Shown piece after piece: positions 50,359 to 58,612 of a stretch of 64,000 nucleotides of DNA (position 1 is the first letter of the stretch; each line of letters begins with the position of its first letter). The translations under genes and the position numbers were made by a program. Under the pieces are notes generated by a model that was not told where the DNA came from, did no database searches, and saw only the letters and a list, made by a program, of their open reading frames with translations. This DNA is from an uncultured Verrucomicrobia subdivision 3 bacterium. GTDB taxonomy: Bacteria > Verrucomicrobiota > Verrucomicrobiia > Limisphaerales > UBA11358. Location of the stretch: contig CAIOIC010000089.1 in assembly GCA_903858275.1 (NCBI GenBank), positions 25,140-89,139 on the forward strand. Direction: 5' to 3'.

Positions 50359-52566
50359 TTATTTGCGATCCTGGCCGAAATAATTGCAGCGGGCCGGGTT
50401 GGCCGCCACCGGCCGGATTTCGCAGGTCGGAAGCTTGTCGCCTGTATAGAGAATTGCTTCCTCGCCTTTTTTCAGCGCCAGCTCATACACACCGTTGCCG
50501 ACGGATTTGAGCGGCACGGTGGCGCGAACTATGCCGGGGAGGTTGGGGCAGATGCGGCAGGGTTCACCGGCCAGGCTTTTCACCCGCACCCAAACGGTCC
50601 GGCCATGCTCGCGAGCAGCGCTTACGAGAAACGCACCTTGGGCGCGGAGATCGCGGATGGAGACATCCGCCCACGTCGAGGGCACACCGGGAAACACCCG
50701 GATGCGGTCGCCCCAGCTGCTCAGGAGCATGTCGTTGAGCGATGCGGCGGCAGAAAGCGGCGTTTCGATGCAGGGGCCAGCCTCGACATAGAGCGTGTTC
50801 GGCGGAATCTTGGAATCAAGCAGTTTGTTGAGATAGCGCGCCGCTTCATCGCCTTCGCCCATCAAGGCCGAAATGGAAGCCGCGCCGGTGTAGGAATAAC
50901 CCGCCAGCGCTTTGGGCATGCCCATCCAATGCTTGAGGGATTTGACGACCAGCTCGCGGTTCTCCGGCTGTTCCGGCGTCATGATGTAAAGCGGATAGAT
51001 CATCAGCAGATGCGAGTAGTGCCGGTGCGATTGAGCGAACGGCACGTCGGCGGAAATCATCAAGCCGTTGGTGTCCTGCGGATACGGCGTGAGTTTGGCG
51101 AGGGTCGCGCGCCATTGCGGGATTTGCGGATCGGCGAGTTGAAGCCGTTCGCAGGACTCCAGCAGGGTCTGGCAACCCCAGCGCAGCAACGAGAGATCAA
51201 TGTTGCAATCGGGGTTGGGATTGGGCTGGTCGGGATATTCGGGGCTCAATCCGCGCGGAATATGCAGCCTGCCGTCCGGGCCGGACTTGAGCAGATGGAG
51301 GTAATAATTGATCGACCGCTTGAGCATCGGAAAAATCCGTTCGCGCAACATCTGGTCGTCCATGCAATAGCGGTATTGCAGCCAGTAATTGTGCATCGTC
51401 CACGGCAGGTTGCACAACTCCGTGCCGACCGGACCGACGCAATCGTAAGACGAAGTGCGGCCGACGGCGGCGGAGTCGGATTTGAATTCGCGGGCATTGT
51501 CCGCCAGCGCGGCGGCCCCGTGATCGATCAGTTCGCCGAGCGATTCACCCAATTCCAGCCGGTTGCCGGTCAGTTGCGGCCAGTAGGCAAGCTGTATGTT
51601 TAGGTTCCACCAAATCATCGCCCAGGGAGTGCTGCGAAACCACGGCCCCATCAAATCCAGCGGCAGGCGCCCGGGCCGGGTGGCGCTGGCCATCTTATAC
51701 ATCTGGAGGTAATAGAAACTTTCCAGCCGCTCGTCAGGGAACGAAACAAAACTCTCCGGCCAGAAACGGTGCCACCAGGCGCGGTGCGATTCGGCGAGCA
51801 CGGTCAAGCCGGCGGCCACGGCGCGATTCACATGGGCGACCGCTTCGGCTTTGGCGGTCGCTTCATCTTGGCCAAAACCGACGCTGGCATAGACAATGGA
51901 AGAGTTTTTATCTTTTCCAGACGGAACAATTTTCCAAGCCGTCGCGTGTCCGCCGGCAGGTGTTAGCGGTTGGAAACTGATTTCAACATCGCCGCTGCGG
52001 CTGCGCACCGGCGCCACATTCTGGTCGGCGGCGGTGAGCGCTTCTTTCTTGTGGAGCTTGCGCGGATTGGCGGCGATGCCCGGCTGCCACGACCATGCCG
52101 GCTTTTCACTGCCGCCAACGGTCACTTCAAAAACATTCACCATCTGGTCGCTGTGCGTGAACGCGCGGAACCGGATTTCGCCCTGGTCGGTCTTGAGCGC
52201 ACCGCGCGCCTCGGCGTTCCAAAGATCCAGCCGCATTTCGCCCTGGAGAATTTTGCCCGCCGGCTGCAAAACAAGATCGCCGATGGGAATCCGCATCTTG
52301 TTGAAAACGACATCCGAACGCCCCATCTGCCATTTCAACGACCGGCCCGCGTCGCCGGTGAAAATCATCGCCCCCATCTGGCCGTTGCCGGTGAACGCCG
52401 CCGACTCGAACCGGCCCGGCAGACTTTTCCACAGCATATCCTCACGGGCAAGAAATTTTCCCCAATCCACGCGATCCACCATCTGAGCGTTCAGAGCGGG
52501 CGGGCAGAAAACCATGGCGAGAAAAAGACCGGAACGGAGCGCACTGGTGCGGATGAGCGATTTCAT
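50359..52566 (-). CDS. Exported glycoside hydrolase, GH95 (alpha-L-fucosidase)-like
   Basis: From the Met at 52566 there is a signal peptide (to about residue 27) and then a GH95-type layout: N-terminal beta-sandwich (WKSLPGRFESAAFTGNGQMGAMIFTG, FRAFTHSDQMVNVFEV), linker, (alpha/alpha)6 barrel (WNLNIQLAYWPQLTGNRLEL, LCNLPWTMHNYWLQYRYCMD, SHRHYSHLLMIYPL) and a C-terminal beta domain. The SHRHYSHL segment and nearby Asn/Asp residues are characteristic of the family. Likely activity: inverting alpha-L-fucosidase or L-galactosidase. It is convergent with the toroid protein at 48405 (13-base gap). Confidence 0.78.
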   Translation of the reverse strand: MKSLIRTSALRSGLFLAMVFCPPALNAQMVDRVDWGKFLAREDMLWKSLPGRFESAAFTGNGQMGAMIFTGDAGRSLKWQMGRSDVVFNKMRIPIGDLVLQPAGKILQGEMRLDLWNAEARGALKTDQGEIRFRAFTHSDQMVNVFEVTVGGSEKPAWSWQPGIAANPRKLHKKEALTAADQNVAPVRSRSGDVEISFQPLTPAGGHATAWKIVPSGKDKNSSIVYASVGFGQDEATAKAEAVAHVNRAVAAGLTVLAESHRAWWHRFWPESFVSFPDERLESFYYLQMYKMASATRPGRLPLDLMGPWFRSTPWAMIWWNLNIQLAYWPQLTGNRLELGESLGELIDHGAAALADNAREFKSDSAAVGRTSSYDCVGPVGTELCNLPWTMHNYWLQYRYCMDDQMLRERIFPMLKRSINYYLHLLKSGPDGRLHIPRGLSPEYPDQPNPNPDCNIDLSLLRWGCQTLLESCERLQLADPQIPQWRATLAKLTPYPQDTNGLMISADVPFAQSHRHYSHLLMIYPLYIMTPEQPENRELVVKSLKHWMGMPKALAGYSYTGAASISALMGEGDEAARYLNKLLDSKIPPNTLYVEAGPCIETPLSAAASLNDMLLSSWGDRIRVFPGVPSTWADVSIRDLRAQGAFLVSAAREHGRTVWVRVKSLAGEPCRICPNLPGIVRATVPLKSVGNGVYELALKKGEEAILYTGDKLPTCEIRPVAANPARCNYFGQDRK

Positions 52567-52698
52567 AAAAATGTTGCCCTTCAGGTTATCTGCAGGACCG
52601 GCGCCTGACAAACATTGGAATGGGAAAATCCACACCATTTATCAGACACCCGGAAAAACGGATTGAGAATCTGCCCGTTTGGTGTTCAATCATTGCCG

Positions 52699-52989
52699 GT
52701 GAACTTTTTTGCAAAGCTCAAAGCCCGCTTCGCTGGCAAGGCGAAGCCGGAGCATTTGCGGCGCGGCGAATTGGGCGAGCGCGCGGCGGAAACGCATCTC
52801 AAGGCGCTGGGCATGAAATTCCTCGCCCGCAATTTCTCCTCCGCCCGCGGCGAGATTGATTTGATTTTCCGGGACCAAGACTGCCTAGTCTTTACTGAGG
52901 TTGATACTCGTTTCGACATCGTGGAAGTATTGCTAGAAGATGGCAAGGCGTCCGCTAGGCATATGTTTAATGGAAATGAAATAAGCTGA
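52699..52989 (+). pseudogene. Truncated yraN (UPF0102) paralogue with internal deletion
   Basis: From a GTG at 52699 the frame reads VNFFAKLKARFAGKAKPEHL, parallel to the intact gene 300 bases downstream. GELGERAAETHLKALGMKFLARNF and GEIDLIFRD (catalytic-type D/E of the restriction-endonuclease fold) are kept. DCLVFTEVDTR then joins directly to RFDIVEVLLE, so about 40 codons are missing compared with the second copy, including part of the nuclease core (the second catalytic block, normally EVKTR, is EVDTR). The C-terminus is unrelated. It is most likely inactive. Confidence 0.7.
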
Positions 52990-53003
52990 ATCAATGTCCC
53001 TTT

Positions 53004-53474
53004 ATGAAGCTCTTCGCCAAGCTTAAAACATATTTTACTCGCAAGACCGAACCGGAACATTTGAAGCGAGGAAAGTTAGGTGAACGGGCCGCAAAGAAAT
53101 ATCTGAAGAAGCAGGGGCTGAAATTTCTAACGGCAAACTTCCGTTCTAATCGCGGTGAAATCGATTTAATCTTCCGAGAAAGAAGTCAAATAGGGCTGGG
53201 CAGTATCTTTACTAGAAATGGAACAGACTGCCTGGTTTTTGCCGAGGTAAAAACCCGTTCCTCCGAGGAATGGACGCGCCCCGCCGCCGCCGTGGATGCG
53301 CGGAAGCGACGGCTGCTCTCGCAAACGGCACTGGATTATCTCCGGCTGCTGAAGAATCCAGCCACAAAAATCCGGTTCGACATCGTGGAGGTTCTGCTGC
53401 GCGAGGGCACGGTGCGGGAAATCCGGCATCTTCCAAACACATTTTCCCTGAGCCGCCCGTATCGCTACGGGTGA
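53004..53474 (+). CDS. yraN: UPF0102 (YraN) family nuclease-fold protein
   Basis: 156 residues: LGERAAKKYLKKQGLKFL, RGEIDLIFRE and VFAEVKTRSSEEWTRPAAAVDARKRR are the conserved blocks (Asp, Glu-x-Lys of the PD-(D/E)XK fold). The C-terminal IRFDIVEVLLREG fits the family. Compared with the relic upstream and the usual family length, about 14 residues are extra between FRE and DCLVF (SQIGLGSIFTRNGT). It has an uncharacterised role, often linked to DNA processing. It starts 14 bases after the relic's stop. Confidence 0.85.
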   Translation: MKLFAKLKTYFTRKTEPEHLKRGKLGERAAKKYLKKQGLKFLTANFRSNRGEIDLIFRERSQIGLGSIFTRNGTDCLVFAEVKTRSSEEWTRPAAAVDARKRRLLSQTALDYLRLLKNPATKIRFDIVEVLLREGTVREIRHLPNTFSLSRPYRYG

Positions 53475-53660
53475 ATTTTGCGGAGAAATCCCCCTGGCAT
53501 TCCCCACCGCTGACCACGTCGTTTAAGCATCGATTATCTGTAAGAAAAGAAAATCCGATGGATTGCAAATTACATTGATTCTTATCGCATAACCGCTATT
53601 TATCTTGGCGCAAATCACCCGTTACAACATTTATTTATCACCCAAAACGCTTTTGAATTT

Positions 53661-55859
53661 ATGGAAACCCTAGTTGAAAAACCATCCGCCGCCGGTTTGA
53701 CCACCCTGCCGTCCGACGATGTGCGCCAGATCATGTGGCGCTTTGCCGACCGTTATGAACTCCATATGCTCGTCCAGTCCGCGCGCGGCGTGGCGCGCGG
53801 GCCGGTCGCCCGGCTCGTAGCGGCGGGCGGGCGCAATTCACACGAATGGACGCCGGAGAAAAACGCCCTGCTTCAGCACTACGACGAAAGCGGCATCACC
53901 GCCGCGTCATTGGAACCCGAACAGGGCGGGTACATTGCCGGGCCGAAGAACCTGGCGCTGGCACTCCTCGCGTTTGAGCTCGCGTGGGTGGACGCCGGCG
54001 CGGCCACCGGCAGCCTGGCCAGCAACCTCGGCCTCGCGCCGATTCACGAGCGCGGCACACCGGAGCAGCGCGAAAAATATGTCAGCGGCGCCGCCCCGCT
54101 CAAACCGGGCGAAACGCGCAAACAGGTCCGCGCGGCGTTCGCGCTGACGGAGCCGATTCCGTTCGTCGGCGTGGAGACGGGCATGCTGGCCGGCAAAGTG
54201 CGGGTTGCTGAATGGAAAGACGGGGAAGAACCGGTGCTACAGGTGGACAAACGCGGTCGTTTCATCACCAACATGGGTTTCGCCAACGTCGTCACCGCCG
54301 CCGTGGACTCGGACGACAAGCGCATCAAGGGCAGTTGCATGGTCATTCTTGAAGAAGGCGATCCGGGTATCTGGGATCGCGGCACACCGACAAAGAAACT
54401 TGTCCACCAGCTTTCCTCGACGAACGATCCGGTGTTCAACCTGAAGGTTCCCGCCCACCGCATCGTCGGCGGTTACACGGTCAAGGACGGGGTGATCATC
54501 CCGAATTTTTCGCACGGTGACGTGATTGAGGCGGTGTTCCGCCGCACGCGCGTGACGGTCGGCTTGATGACCAGCGCGAAACTCCTTTCCGCCGTCGAGC
54601 CGGTGATTCTCTATCAGCGCCGCCGCTTTCGCGGAGGGCAAGGCGCACCGGGGACGCCGCGTTACGAACTCGGCATCCAGCAAAAAGAGGACGCCCTCCA
54701 CCGGCTGGTGGACATCTGGGCCACGGGCGAAGCCAGCTCCTCGCTGGGCTTCGAAGCCGCGCGGATGTTCGACGAATTGGATCCGCTCGAAAAAGAAAAA
54801 GACTGGATACTTGCGTCTAAGAAACTGACCGGCCGCGCGGCGACAAAGGAAATGTCCCGGGCGCAGAACGAGGCGCTGGAACTGCTCAAGACGAAAAAGA
54901 CATCCGACGATCCGCTCGTCCGATTTGCCCGGCTCGACTCACTGGCCAGCGTGCTTTGCCCCGCCTGCAAACTCTGGAACACCGGCCACGGCGCAAACAT
55001 GATGCGCGAAGCCGTCAGCCTCATGGGCGGCTATGGCGTCACCGAGGATTGCCCCGGATTCCTCGGCCAGAAATGGATGGACGCGCAGCTCGAAGCGACC
55101 TACGAAGGCCCGGAGGCCGTGCAGCGGTTGCAACTTTCGCTCACGATGACGAACGAATTGTTCCTCGCGCAATTCAGGCAATGGATTTTTGAAATGCGCG
55201 GTTTCGCCAGCGAACGACCCGGCACCGGCGCGTGTGCGCTCGCCAACGCCATGCGCCTCTGGCTCTGGACGCTCAATCACGTCCAGACCGCCAACGACGC
55301 CGACGGCGCGAAACTCTACCACAAGACCCGTCAGGGCGTGACGTTCCCGCTCGCGGATGCACTCTGCTGGCTGCTCGCCGCCCGGCAGTTCATCCTCGAC
55401 GTGGTGGAACTGGAAACGAAGGGTGCGGAAAATCCCGCCCTGGCCGACGGCCTCGCCGGCACGGTGAATTTCTTCAACGACCTTTGCCACGTGCAATCCG
55501 CCCGCGCCGCCGGTGAGATTGGCCGCATCTGCGCCGAGATTGTCCACGGCTACAACCGCCATCCCGCGTGGGATGAAAAGAGCTGCCACGCCTGTTACTG
55601 CGCCGAGGAACTCTCGTCGCTCGAAGGACTGATTCCCGGCATCGACGGCTCGGCCCGCGCCTACTCGGACGTTTCGGAAACCGGCGAAAATCACCCGTGC
55701 AAAGCCGGTCCGTGCGTGAGCTTTGCCGGGCTCGAAGAATTCATCCACCTGCGGGCCAAGCTCGACGGCTGTCTCACCGGCTGCCGGCTCGCCAAGGATC
55801 GCGCCGCCGAAGCGCTGACCAAGGTGATGACGCGCGAAGCGCTGGATTATCCGGTTTAG
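53661..55859 (+). CDS. Large acyl-CoA dehydrogenase-like flavoprotein with Cys-rich C-terminus
   Basis: 732 residues. The acyl-CoA dehydrogenase core is seen in LEPEQGGYIAGPKNLALALLAFEL, AFALTEPIPFVGVETG, SLMGGYGVTEDCPGFLGQKWMDAQ and the active-site region TYEGPEAVQRLQLSL (Glu of YEG, as in MCAD). About 150 further residues end in a cluster of cysteines (KSCHACYCAEELSS ... PCKAGPCVSF ... LDGCLTGCRL), eight Cys in about 80 residues, not usual for this family and possibly a metal or disulfide site. First gene of an operon with ETF-QO, a membrane protein, an Rh channel and ETF; it probably delivers electrons from an acyl-CoA or related substrate to the quinone pool. Confidence 0.8.
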   Translation: METLVEKPSAAGLTTLPSDDVRQIMWRFADRYELHMLVQSARGVARGPVARLVAAGGRNSHEWTPEKNALLQHYDESGITAASLEPEQGGYIAGPKNLALALLAFELAWVDAGAATGSLASNLGLAPIHERGTPEQREKYVSGAAPLKPGETRKQVRAAFALTEPIPFVGVETGMLAGKVRVAEWKDGEEPVLQVDKRGRFITNMGFANVVTAAVDSDDKRIKGSCMVILEEGDPGIWDRGTPTKKLVHQLSSTNDPVFNLKVPAHRIVGGYTVKDGVIIPNFSHGDVIEAVFRRTRVTVGLMTSAKLLSAVEPVILYQRRRFRGGQGAPGTPRYELGIQQKEDALHRLVDIWATGEASSSLGFEAARMFDELDPLEKEKDWILASKKLTGRAATKEMSRAQNEALELLKTKKTSDDPLVRFARLDSLASVLCPACKLWNTGHGANMMREAVSLMGGYGVTEDCPGFLGQKWMDAQLEATYEGPEAVQRLQLSLTMTNELFLAQFRQWIFEMRGFASERPGTGACALANAMRLWLWTLNHVQTANDADGAKLYHKTRQGVTFPLADALCWLLAARQFILDVVELETKGAENPALADGLAGTVNFFNDLCHVQSARAAGEIGRICAEIVHGYNRHPAWDEKSCHACYCAEELSSLEGLIPGIDGSARAYSDVSETGENHPCKAGPCVSFAGLEEFIHLRAKLDGCLTGCRLAKDRAAEALTKVMTREALDYPV

Positions 55860-55864
55860 CCTCG

Positions 55865-55917
55865 CGCCAAGGCGCCAAGGCGCTGAGAAAATTGCCTTGG
55901 CGTCTTTGGGTCTCTGT
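55865..55917. repeat. Repeat element between acyl-CoA dehydrogenase and ETF-QO genes
   Basis: GCCAAGGCGCCAAGGCGC tandem units and an inverted GCCTTGGCGTCTTTGGG about 15 bases later; fills the 66-base intra-operon gap. Confidence 0.6.
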
Positions 55918-55925
55918 GTGAGCCA

Positions 55926-57881
55926 ATGAACGAACAACCACAAATCGAACGCCAGCGCATGGACGTGGACATCGTCTGCGTCGGCTTTGGCCCGGCGACG
56001 GCGGGGTTTCTTACCACGCTGTCCAAACAACTGATAAATCCCGACGGCACGCCTGCCGTCGAAAGCGCCACCATGCCCGGCATGCCGCCGCAGGTGCTCT
56101 GCTACGAGCGTGCCGACGACATCGGCTTCGGCGTGTCCGGCGTCGTGACCAAGGCGCGGGCGTTGCGCGCAAGCTTTCCCGAAATCAAAACCGCCGGCAT
56201 CCCGATGGCCACGCCGGTCGGCGAGGAAAAAGTTTTATATCTGCTCGACCCGCACGGCGCGAGCCGCCGCTCAACGGCTTTGCGCCTCGCGGATTCATTG
56301 ATTCGCGCGACGAAATTTGCGCTACCGGTGGAAAACCATGCACTGAATCTGCCGTGGACACCATCGTTTTTGCACAAGCACGACGGCATGATTCTCTCGA
56401 TGGGCCAGTTCATGCAATGGGTCGGCGCGCAGGTGCAAAGCACCGGCACCGTCCAGATCTGGCCCGGCACACCAGTCGCGGAAGTGCTGATTGAGAAAAA
56501 TGGAAATGCTGCGGTTGAGACGCAATCGTCTGAAATAAAAATCCCCCTCACCCCCAGCGGGGGAGAGAGTGTCCGCAGGCCAGTTGGGGGGGCGTCCAAA
56601 GTCATCGGCGTGCGCCTGCTCGATCAAGGCGTGGACAAGAAAGGAAATCCCGCCGACGGCTTCACGCCCGGCATGGACATCCACGCCGCACTTACCGTCG
56701 TCGGCGACGGACCCGTCGGCGCGATCGGCCAGCAGCTCGACGCCCAATTCGGTTTGCCGCCGGGCAACCACATTCGCGACTGGGCGGTGGGCATGAAGTT
56801 CGTGGTGGATTTGCCGGAGGACACGACGCTCAAAGCCGGCACCGTGCTGCACACGTTCGGTTATCCCGAGCCGGAGATTTTCGGTTTTCTTTACGTCCAT
56901 CCCGACCGCGTCGCGTCGCTCGGCATTTTTGTGCCGTCGTGGTTCGACAGCCCGGCGCGCACGGCCTACCGCTATCTCCAGCACTGGATGCTCCACCCGT
57001 ATCTGTGGCGCCATCTCAAGGGCGGCAAGCTCCGCTCGTGGGGCGCCAAGACGCTCGGCGAATCCGGCCAGCACGGCGAGCCACACCTCACCGGCGACGG
57101 CTACGCGCGCATCGGCGAAGGCAGCGGCACCACGAACGTCCTCACCGGCTCCGGCGTGGACGAAGCCTGGGCCACCGGCACGCAACTCGCCGAGGCCGTC
57201 CTCGAATTGCTCAAGGCCAAAAAGCCGTTCACCAAGCAAAACCTGGATGAAACCTACGTCAAGCGCCGCCGCGCGAGCTGGGTGGAAACCGAAGGCCGCG
57301 TCGCCAAGAAATCCCGCGACGGTTTCCAGACGGGCGTGGCCACCGGCATGATGGGCCTGGCGCTCGCCGGTTTGACGAATGGCAAATTCTCGCTCGGCAG
57401 CGCTCCGGTCCAGCCGTGGAAACGCATTCCGACAGTGGAAGATTATTACGCCGGACGGGTGTCGCGCGAAGAAATCGCGAAGGTTCGCGAAGAATGCAAG
57501 GCGAAGAGCGCGTCATTGCATGGCACGCTGATGGACAAGGTGGGCTGGCCGGCGATTCCGTTCGACGGCCAATTGCTCGTTTCACATCAGGACGCATTGC
57601 TGATGGGCGGCAAAGTGCAGGCGCCGCACGGCTACGCGGACCACGTGGTTTTCCAGCACCCGGAACTCTGCACGAAATGCGGCGAGCGGATTTGCATCGA
57701 GGCCTGCAGCGGCCAGGCGATTTACCCCGGCGAAAACGGCGGGCCGGCGTTCGACCGCGAGAAATGCATCCACTGCGGCGCGTGCCTGTGGAACTGCTCG
57801 CAGGCGAACCCGGAAAATCCCGAACACATGAACATCGCCTTCCGCGCCGGCACCGGCGGATTGCACTCGGCGGAGAATTAA
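55926..57881 (+). CDS. Electron-transfer flavoprotein:quinone oxidoreductase (ETF-QO-like)
   Basis: 651 residues. The N-terminal FAD-binding site is DVDIVCVGFGPATAGFLTTL; TVVGDGPVGAIGQQLD and RIGEGSGTTNVLTGSGVDEA belong to the flavin domain. The C-terminal ferredoxin domain has CTKCGERICIEACSG and CIHCGACLWNCSQ, giving the 4Fe-4S cluster of ETF-QO. It passes electrons from ETF to ubiquinone or menaquinone at the membrane. Residues about 201-225 (IPLTPSGGESVRRPVGGA) are extra and come from a repeat-like stretch with CCCCCAGCGGGGG (56551-56563). Confidence 0.87.
   Translation: MNEQPQIERQRMDVDIVCVGFGPATAGFLTTLSKQLINPDGTPAVESATMPGMPPQVLCYERADDIGFGVSGVVTKARALRASFPEIKTAGIPMATPVGEEKVLYLLDPHGASRRSTALRLADSLIRATKFALPVENHALNLPWTPSFLHKHDGMILSMGQFMQWVGAQVQSTGTVQIWPGTPVAEVLIEKNGNAAVETQSSEIKIPLTPSGGESVRRPVGGASKVIGVRLLDQGVDKKGNPADGFTPGMDIHAALTVVGDGPVGAIGQQLDAQFGLPPGNHIRDWAVGMKFVVDLPEDTTLKAGTVLHTFGYPEPEIFGFLYVHPDRVASLGIFVPSWFDSPARTAYRYLQHWMLHPYLWRHLKGGKLRSWGAKTLGESGQHGEPHLTGDGYARIGEGSGTTNVLTGSGVDEAWATGTQLAEAVLELLKAKKPFTKQNLDETYVKRRRASWVETEGRVAKKSRDGFQTGVATGMMGLALAGLTNGKFSLGSAPVQPWKRIPTVEDYYAGRVSREEIAKVREECKAKSASLHGTLMDKVGWPAIPFDGQLLVSHQDALLMGGKVQAPHGYADHVVFQHPELCTKCGERICIEACSGQAIYPGENGGPAFDREKCIHCGACLWNCSQANPENPEHMNIAFRAGTGGLHSAEN
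56551..56563. repeat. Palindrome inside ETF-QO gene
   Basis: CCCCCAGCGGGGG, flanked by CTCA and AGAG, typical of intergenic hairpins but here in frame. Confidence 0.75.
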
Positions 57882-57883
57882 AA

Positions 57884-58420
57884 ATGCATGAGCAAGCAAA
57901 ACCAGGAACGGCCGGCTTCATGGCAAACGAATCAATAAAGTTTAAAATGGCTGCCGCCATCGGCTATCTCAGCATGACGATAGGAACCGCGGGTATATTT
58001 TTGGGGTTTTATCACATGGAACACCACCCCGCGCTGTCGCTTAAAATAATCACCATGACCACAGTGGGCGTGACAGGCGTTTTGGCATTCGTGCGTCACT
58101 TCTTTTTTCACCAATCGGATGCCCGGCGACTGGGCTGGGAAACGGAAAGGCCGGAATGGGCGTTTGAAGTGGGGTTCGCCAATCTTGCCTTTGGCCTGGT
58201 GGGCTGGCTGGCCGTCATCGGCAATTATTCAGCGCAAACCCAAGCCGTGCTGGTCCTGGGCTATGCCCTCTATTTATTCCAAGCGGGTTTGCTTCATGGC
58301 CACACGTATTTTACCGAGGGGAAGAAATCGGCTGCCCGACTATGGCGAAGCTGCCTGGCAACCCTGCTTTATGCCGGCATGATGTCGTTTTTCGCCATTA
58401 AAACACTCTGCATCCAATGA
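57884..58420 (+). CDS. Four-helix membrane protein between ETF-QO and Rh channel genes
   Basis: 178 residues with four hydrophobic helices (about 23-42, 52-68, 92-115, 118-137) and several His and Trp residues (FYHMEHHP, HFFFHQSD, LLHGHTYF). It starts 2 bases after the ETF-QO stop. No family is assigned. The gene is flanked by the true 3' end of ETF-QO and a second, decayed copy of that end (58480-58588), as if it had been inserted into the operon. Confidence 0.65.
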   Translation: MHEQAKPGTAGFMANESIKFKMAAAIGYLSMTIGTAGIFLGFYHMEHHPALSLKIITMTTVGVTGVLAFVRHFFFHQSDARRLGWETERPEWAFEVGFANLAFGLVGWLAVIGNYSAQTQAVLVLGYALYLFQAGLLHGHTYFTEGKKSAARLWRSCLATLLYAGMMSFFAIKTLCIQ

Positions 58421-58479
58421 TATACGGTGATGCTAACGGCGTCGTTTAAAAGGGGGCACTTGGCATTGACAACCCTTGA

Positions 58480-58588
58480 GGGCAACGAGCGGCGCGGACC
58501 GGCGGAACTGCACGCAGGCAAAAAACCCGAGCAAATGAACATCGCCTTCCGCGCCGGCACGGGCGGACTGCGCCCGGCGGAGAATTAA
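58480..58588 (+). pseudogene. Duplicated 3' fragment of the ETF-QO gene
   Basis: The segment ends AATGAACATCGCCTTCCGCG... and GCGGAGAATTAA, nearly identical to the end of the ETF-QO gene (57796-57881). It is recognisable back to the cysteine region (GGAACTGCACGCAGGC against GGAACTGCTCGCAGGC) but with an indel that shifts the frame. It encodes no complete protein. Confidence 0.8.
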
Positions 58589-58612
58589 TCATAAATAAAA
58601 AACACATCTATC

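Noticed and set aside
57416..57883. A longer upstream start for the four-helix membrane protein
   Set aside because: The extension overlaps the ETF-QO gene in another frame and has an Arg-rich composition typical of a shadow; the ATG at 57884 gives a clean membrane protein.
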